Shown piece by piece: positions 58,877 to 64,000 of a DNA stretch of 64,000 nt. Both the position numbers and the translations under genes were made by a program. A model generated the notes under the pieces. It ran no database searches, was not told the origin of the DNA, and saw only the letters and a program-made list of their open reading frames with translations. The stretch lies in the NCBI RefSeq assembly GCF_020360975.1, contig NW_025408667.1, forward strand, positions 5,270,001 to 5,334,000, given 5' to 3'. Every line of letters begins with the position of its first letter. The stretch's first letter is position 1. This DNA is from Hirsutella rhossiliensis (taxonomy: Eukaryota > Ascomycota > Sordariomycetes > Hypocreales > Ophiocordycipitaceae).

Positions 58877-59640
58877 GTACTCATTGACCTCCTGCAGGCG
58901 ACTGAGTAGGCTATCAGCTCTGCTTTCCTCTCTATGCCTCGGTGGCTCTTCCGATTCCTCGACGCTGATGGGATCGACGTGGTAACCATGCTCAGCGAAA
59001 AGGGGCTGATCTTGGTCGCTGCGGATTCACGATTGTTGAGTGCCAGCTGCGCGGCAGGGCAGTTCTCCCAGTCGTCCTGCACGTACGACACGTAGGCTCT
59101 CAGGTAGGCCTCGATCTCCTGGTTCATTCTCTCTGGCCCTCCGTCCGTCTGAGGATGATAGGCCGTGCTCAATTTCTGCGTGACACCTGCAAGACGGCAG
59201 AACCTCTTCCAGAACCTACTTAGCCAGTTGCTCCGCGGTCGCTGACGATGGACCGTGGCATTCCGTGAAATCGGTAATGACACTGGAAAACGGTTTGCAC
59301 ACTGCTCAGCTTCCATGTTGTCCATCACCTCGAGGTCACAGCCTTTGTCAGTCTGTCCACAATCACCCACAGGTACCTTGCCTTGCTCGGTCCAGTAGGC
59401 GGCAGATCTGCGATGAAGTCCATGGACAAATGGCTTCGGGTCGATCTGGAATCGGCAGAGGCTTGAGAAATCCCTTTCGACTGGCGCCAGATGTGTGCTC
59501 TGCCGCAGGTGTCGCAATTGGCTACGTACCGGCGAACCAGCTGGGACTGCCCAGGCCAGTAGAATCGCCGAGCCACAATAGCCAGCGTACCTTCCTGCCG
59601 GGATGACCGGTCGCAACAGAGTCATGCGACTGCTGCACAA
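58864..59640 (-). pseudogene. Gypsy-3 integrase: zinc-binding and catalytic core
   Basis: In two overlapping frames: the HHCC part (RRFYWPGQ, CDTCGRAH, 59576-59480), the first catalytic Asp in MDFIADLPPTG and VIVDRLTKAV (about 59440-59340), and then, in the other frame, LSTAYHPQTDGGPERMNQEI with the catalytic Glu and the DDWE/ALNN region (about 59180-59010). The third part of the core near 59220-59330 is shifted. The integrase would insert the cDNA into the genome. Confidence 0.85.
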
Positions 59641-60001
59641 TGCGGGTTCTCAACTGGTCTTTCTCAGCTTCCTCCTGGTTACCCTCCTCTCCGGATCCAC
59701 CCGGCACCCAAATACGGTCTCTGAATGTCAGCCTTTTGCCTGCGTCGATCGCACATTCTGAAATCTGGATCTTCAGGCCCAGCGAGGGCGGGAAGGCACG
59801 CTCGCGATCGCGGACTGCCTTATAGGCTGCCCGGAATATCGAGTCCTTCGCCACCGTTTCGTCCCAGAGTTGCTGCAGGTCCGCTACCTCGAAGACCTTC
59901 ATCTTCGGCAGGGTGGATGCCTCTGAACAGTCAGAACTCATCGCGTTGATACATGCTCTTGTCGATGATGGAATGGCACTATCCGGTATCAACTGTATCA
60001 T
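59522..60001 (-). pseudogene. Gypsy-3 region between RNase H and integrase
   Basis: Contains RLTFRDRIWVPGG and IVQQSHDSVATGHPGR, the connector and the first His pair of the integrase zinc-binding domain. The following residues are out of frame. Confidence 0.75.
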
Positions 60002-60175
60002 TCTTCCTTGTTCCCCTCGTCAATGCCCTGTGGCTTGTCTTGTTCACGGCGGGACAACGCATCAGGCACGACAGCCTCGCTTCCCGGTCGATACTCGAGC
60101 TTGAAGTCGAACTGGGACAATTCGGCTGCCCAACGGCTCTGCCGTTCCGTGAGCTTCTGGCGTGTCATGAAATAC

Positions 60176-60700
60176 TCAGGTTGCGGTGATCGGTAAGGAT
60201 TGTAAATGGGCGCAGCTCCTAAGTTCGGCGTTCCAGTTGTCGAGACATCTCATGATGGCAAGCATCTCCTTGTCGTGAATGGGATAGTTGTACTCCGCTG
60301 GCGAAAGTCGCTTCGAGAAGAAGGCGCATGCGTGTCGACGTCCATCTGGGCCTTCCTGCGACAGGACGCCTCCCAATGCGTAGCCTGAGCAATCCGTCTC
60401 CAAAAAGGTCGGGAGGCTCGGGTCCCACTGCTTGAGCACCGGTGACTCGCAAAATCGTCGCTTCAGCTCCTGAAACGCCTCGTTCTCCGCTCGTCCCCAA
60501 TGAAAGGCAGTTCCTTTCTTAAGCAGGGCATCCAGAGACTGCGTGATCTTGGCATAGTCGGGGATGAAGATCCGGTAATAGTTGGCGAAGCCCAGAAGCT
60601 TCTGACACCCTTCACCGTGGTCGGGGCCTCCCATTCGCGGATGGCGCGCTGCTTTTCGGGGTCGCAGGCGATTCCTTTCCTGCGTTGACGATGAACCCAA
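60176..60700 (-). pseudogene. Gypsy-3 RT connection and RNase H
   Basis: LLGFANYYRIFIPDYAKI is the end of RT. Then follow FLETDCSGYALGGVLSQ with the first RNase H Asp and YPIHDKEMLAIMRCLDNW with the catalytic Glu. The domain removes RNA from the RNA-DNA hybrid. The C-terminal part after NAELRSCAHLQ is shifted. Confidence 0.88.
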
Positions 60701-61275
60701 GGTATTTGACCTCTTGTACCGAAAACTCGCACTTCGCTGGGTCTAGGTGCAGCCCAGCGTCGGCGAGTGCTTGGAGAACTCGTCGCACCTTAGCCTCATG
60801 ATCCGCCTTCGAACCGCTCGAGTAGATCAGTACATCATCCAGGTACGCTGTGACAAAGTCGTCCAGCCATTCGCGCAATACACTGTTCATGTATCGTTGG
60901 AATGATGCCGGGGCGCCGCTCAGGCCGAAAGGGCACACGAGCCACTCGTAGAGCCCAAACCTCGTGCGAAATGCAGTCTTTCCTCATGTCCCGGAGCCAT
61001 GCGGATCTTATGGAAAGCGGCCACCACGTCCAACTTGGTGAACCACTTAGCCTTGGCCAGATTCTGCAGGGTCTCCGCGATGAGGGCAGTGGGTATCGGT
61101 CGCGCTTGGTGATTGCATTCAGCGCTCGGTAGTCGCAACAAAATCGCAGCCCTCCATTCGGCTTCCGCACGAACAGCACCGGCGCGGCAGCCGCTGAGCT
61201 ACTCGCTCGGATGAATCCTCTGTCCAGCAGGTCTTTCAGGGTCTTTCGCAAGACCAACAGCTCTTCTCGTGACAT
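60612..61275 (-). pseudogene. Gypsy-3 reverse transcriptase
   Basis: Three frames together cover [35 protein letters not shown] (61230-61110), [18 protein letters not shown] (about 61060-61000) and [30 protein letters not shown] (60935-60820), where YLDD is the active site. Two frame breaks lie between them. The order and motifs are those of Ty3/Gypsy. Confidence 0.92.
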
Positions 61276-62130
61276 GTTGTAGAGTGGGCCCCACGGAAGG
61301 GTGGCTCGTTGCCGTTCTTGTCAGGCTGCAGGTTGACTTCATGATCCACACCCGGTCGATGTGGCGGCAGCTTCATTGCCTCTCCTGGTGAGAATAGGTC
61401 GCGGAATTCTTTCAGCACTTCTGCCGGGACCTTCTCGCTCGGATCGACTGGCGGCTTCGGCTGAAGCGCCCTCTCTATATCCGACAAACTGATTGCATGA
61501 ATCGAGATCGCGTTGCACTTCTTGCGTCTCTTTGCGCGTCGACATTCCGCCGTGAATACGGCTGCCGACACGAGTCTTGCGCTTCGAATCGCGCGTATCT
61601 TGGCGGGCTCTTCCTGCCCAATGAGGCGTATCGTCACACCTGCCCTCCCATGGTACATTCGCTGCTTGGCAGCATCGTACACGACGTGATTTCTCTCCAT
61701 CCAAGGCCGGCCGAGGAACATGTCCTGGCCCAGGCTTGGGATCACGTATCAAAGACACGTTCGTCAAATCCAGCTGTCTCGACCACAACAGCCACGACCC
61801 TGGGGATATGACACTCTTCGCTGACTCTGAGAATCCCCCAATTTCTCGTGGTTTCGAGTCGACGAAGGGTATCCGCAGCTTCCGAACAAGGGCTTCGTCG
61901 ATCACGGCATAGCAGTCACATCCACAGTCGACAAGGGCGCGTATTCGATAGCCTCGGTTTACCCGCGCGTTGACTAATACAGTCCGACTATTCATTCGTG
62001 GCTTGAACGCTTCCCAGTCCCGGATGTCTGCCTTTGCAGGCCCCGGCGCCCGCTTTCGCCCGGGGCTAGTCTTTTCCCGCCGACTCGTCCTCACTGGATG
62101 CTGCGGTTGATTCCGAATCATCTGCGGCAT
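61236..62130 (-). pseudogene. Gypsy-3 aspartic protease and linker to RT
   Basis: ALVDCGCDCYAVID (about 61950-61910) is the retropepsin active-site region with Asp; the usual Ser/Thr after it is Cys. After a frame break near 61740, LGQDMFLGRPWMERNHVVYD follows, the conserved protease end. The linker to RT (FRDLFSPGEAMKLPPHRPGVDHEVNL) is the known pre-RT motif of fungal and plant chromoviruses. Confidence 0.85.
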
Positions 62131-63164
62131 CGGGCTTCTTCATGCGCGCAGCTTTAGGTCGCTGTTGCTTCCCTTCGCCAGGAAAGACCACCTGGGCTGG
62201 GCAGTCCACGATAAGATGATCCGTCCGACCACAGCGATAGCAGCGGCGCTCATCCTTCGGCTTCTTATCGACATGTCGACGACCCTTCGACTCGTGGCCA
62301 ATACGGTTGATGTCCGTCATCTTAACATCTCCGTCGGGGTCCTCCGGTTCCTCCTTGGGTCGTTGCCTTGGTAGCTGTTGAGGCGTCCGCTCAGTCGACG
62401 TCGGCTGCCTACCGGGTTTCAGTCTCTCAATCTGCCCGCAATTTCCTGAACTCTCGCAAGCCATCCCTGGTAGTCGTCGGTAGGACGGCTGTGACCAAAC
62501 TCTCTTGGAGGCGTGCATTTATTGCGTTCTCTAGAAATACGATCTTTGCACTGTCCGGCCAGTCTGCTCCCCCGGCTTCAGCTAATGCCTGTTCGAATCG
62601 GGGAAGGAAGGACGCGAGAGGTTGGTCTTCGCGCTGCCGCATAGTTCTCAGCGTGGCAGCAGCGGGATTGGATGTTGCTGTCCTGGTAGGTTCGGTCGAG
62701 GTATCGCATGAACTCTTGGGGTCGTAGCTACCCCAGGGCCTCCCGCGGCGTAAAGGTAGCGACCACTTGCTGTGGTCGCTCGTCCAAACATGAGTTGATG
62801 AGGTACCAAAGTTCGCGATTTCCACTGTAGTAGTGTGCATCAAGGTCCAGCTTGTCTCGCATCTGCCTGGCCCAGGCGGGTAGCTCTTCCGTGAGCCGTC
62901 ATACTTGGGTGGGTTGGGCAACGGTTTCCGCATTCCAGTACCGCAGGTTTTGGGAGGGCGTGCCCAAGCCAGGCGTGCTCTCGCCAATCCTCGTGCCACT
63001 GGCGGCGATTGCAAGTCGGCGCTCTGCGGCTGCGCTCGCCCGAGTTGCTCCATCAGCAAGGAAAGTTGGTCCTGTAGAGGGCTGAGAGTCGCATTGACCG
63101 CTTCTTGAATGCGTTGGTCAATCCATTGCTGCTGGAGACTTGGGCTCTCACTCTGCTGGTCCAT
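62066..63164 (-). pseudogene. Gypsy-3 gag with CCHC zinc knuckle
   Basis: The start ATG is at 63164-63162 (MDQQSESPSLQQQWID..), 49 nt inside the 5' LTR boundary. An N-terminal coiled-coil-like part (QAVNATLSPLQDQLSLLMEQL) is followed by the capsid region (RQREDQPLASFLPRFEQAL, 62640-62580). In the next frame comes the nucleocapsid knuckle CYRCGRTDHLIVDC (CX2CX4HX4C, about 62250-62205). Between about 62895 and 62725 the capsid is read in another frame, showing a pair of compensating indels, and a further break precedes the knuckle. Confidence 0.88.
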
Positions 63165-63201
63165 CCTGACGAGCAGTCTGCAGCTTGCGGTATTTAGAAG
63201 G

Positions 63202-63212
63202 AGCTCTAGATA
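63202..63212 (-). other. Gypsy-3 primer-binding site, self-priming (Tf1 type)
   Basis: The 11 nt directly after the 5' LTR (minus strand TATCTAGAGCT) are perfectly complementary to 11 nt inside that LTR (63265-63275). In Tf1-like elements the first 11 nt of the transcript fold back and prime minus-strand synthesis. No match to a tRNA 3' end is evident. Confidence 0.75.
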
Positions 63213-63446
63213 TGTGAAAGGCTGGCCCGGAGTTTATTCAACAAGCAGGTGCCTAGGTGTTGTCTATCTAGAGCTAAGGAGGAAAGAAGCTGAACTCGAG
63301 GCGTAGCCTCGAGTGCGAGCTATATTACCCTTCTCGGAATGTTCTCGCAGCTTCTGGGTCCGCGGAGCGGGGCCGGTGTTGCCACCGGAGCACGACCCAC
63401 CGGACCCGGTACAACCGGGTCCACCAGCCGGGCACAGCCCGTGACA
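63213..63446 (-). repeat. Gypsy-3 5' LTR, 234 bp, with promoter signals
   Basis: The inferred transcript start is at about 63275 (first 11 nt self-complementary to the primer site), dividing it into U3 (63446-63276) and a 63-nt R-U5. A TATA-like taatata (minus strand) is at 63321-63327, 46-52 nt upstream. A perfect hairpin CTCGAGGC-GTA-GCCTCGAG lies at 63295-63313 between TATA and start. Confidence 0.88.
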
Positions 63447-63451
63447 CTAGG
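63447..63451. repeat. Target-site duplication CTAGG, right copy
   Basis: Matches 58043-58047. Confidence 0.9.
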
Positions 63452-64000
63452 GGGGGATTAAAATTCGTCCCGCATTCCCCACCACATTTATTAGGCAGAG
63501 CAGTCAATGCACCACAATCTCCATGCACCTTCTATAACGTGACAAGAGATCTCAGAGACTTCTCTATGACTAGGATATAGGGCTCCACAGAGGGAGAAAT
63601 AACAAGCTCGTATAAGTACGCCCTGTAGCTTCTATGCTTGACTAGGCAGAGACAGAAATACGAATACAAGGGTATAGCAGATATATATATATAGGCACAT
63701 CTACTATTACCCGCCTATATAAGGTGGACACGTCTAGATAGCTTAGTCACTGGCGTTAGACTCGATATATAAAGGGTCCACTATATAGAGCGATATCTAG
63801 CTATCCTTGTCCCAAGCAAGGCGTAACCGGTAGCTAGGGCTGAATACCGTAGGCCTTACGGTTAGGTTTCGCTAAATATATCTATTTCCGGACCGGAGCT
63901 TGCATTATTAGATTAGGCCGAATTTGCGCTGTTGTTCGGAGAGGAATAGCCGGCAGGGCCGCAGGAATGCCTTACCCGCTAATAATGCTGAACCCCTCCC
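63452..64000. other. Gene-free right end
   Basis: Moderately AT-rich with TA-rich patches (near 63683-63695) but still containing CpA words. It may be lightly RIPed or old repeat DNA. No coding frame, RNA gene or named repeat is seen. Confidence 0.45.

Larger units (their letters stand above)
58048..63446 (-). mobile_element. Gypsy-3: recent Ty3/Gypsy chromovirus, 5.4 kb, not RIPed
   Basis: LTRs 58048-58280 and 63213-63446 end in TG..CA and differ by one substitution and about five one-base indels. Exact TSD CTAGG is present. Coding runs on the minus strand with all chromovirus domains: gag with zinc knuckle, protease, RT, RNase H, integrase, GPY/F, chromodomain. The primer site is self-complementary to the transcript start. 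The purine-rich tract AGGGGACAAGGGGTAA (minus strand) lies next to the 3' LTR at 58281. GC-rich codons and intact CpA sites show it has escaped RIP. The frames are nevertheless broken by small indels. Confidence 0.95.

Noticed and set aside
58084..63306. Many plus-strand frames across the chromovirus
   Set aside because: All are reverse readings of gag-pol, whose motifs lie on the minus strand.

Overview
The window comes from a filamentous ascomycete (Pezizomycotina). About the first 56 kb is almost gene-free, AT-rich DNA dominated by TpA. The transposon reading frames in it are broken nearly only by TAA/TAG where relatives have CAA, CAG or TGG, the signature of repeat-induced point mutation (RIP, C-to-T mainly at CpA). 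Most of this block can be read as a stack of nested retroelements and DNA transposons, several with exact 5-bp target-site duplications (TSDs).

Layout. 1-306: end of a Copia-3 LTR. 826-3459: Gypsy LTRs and an internally deleted Gypsy-2. 3584-8294: Copia-2 (minus strand), 5' truncated. 8300-8657: a 358-bp TRIM-like element. 9395-10810: an island of normal base composition with one intact gene for a secreted cysteine-rich protein (9888-10502, plus). 10810-29645: a minus-strand LINE cut open by Copia-1 copy B (12890-25452), whose own LTR holds Copia-1 copy A (13052-19350); a Copia-2 solo LTR (27599-28166) also lies in the LINE. 29645-36256: a tandem pair of Copia-1 units sharing one LTR. 36262-44880: a Fot/pogo transposase relic split by Gypsy-1 (37329-44201). 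44979-51240: Copia-3. 51246-53606: a Crypton tyrosine-recombinase relic split by an inverted Copia-3 solo LTR. 53607-54303: another Copia-3 LTR. 54330-56204: a second pogo-like transposase relic (minus).

From about 56.2 kb base composition is normal. A minus-strand multi-exon gene (57798-56760) encodes a protein tentatively placed in the fungal CytB-like (delta-endotoxin-like) family. Only 250 bp upstream of its start codon sits a young, un-RIPed Ty3/Gypsy chromovirus (58048-63446) with 233/234-bp LTRs, TSD CTAGG, all gag-pol domains, a C-terminal chromodomain and a Tf1-type self-priming site. Its frames are broken by about a dozen small indels rather than by RIP. The last 550 bp hold no recognisable gene.

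The most unusual signals are: a long antisense reading frame between chromodomain and 3' LTR in two diverged Gypsy elements, similar at the protein level; the TRIM-like element sharing LTR tip, primer site, leader hairpin and polypurine tract with Copia-1 while carrying a tRNA-like 3' half; and an effector-like gene alone inside the RIPed block. The element names (Copia-1, Gypsy-2 and so on) are mine and local to this window.
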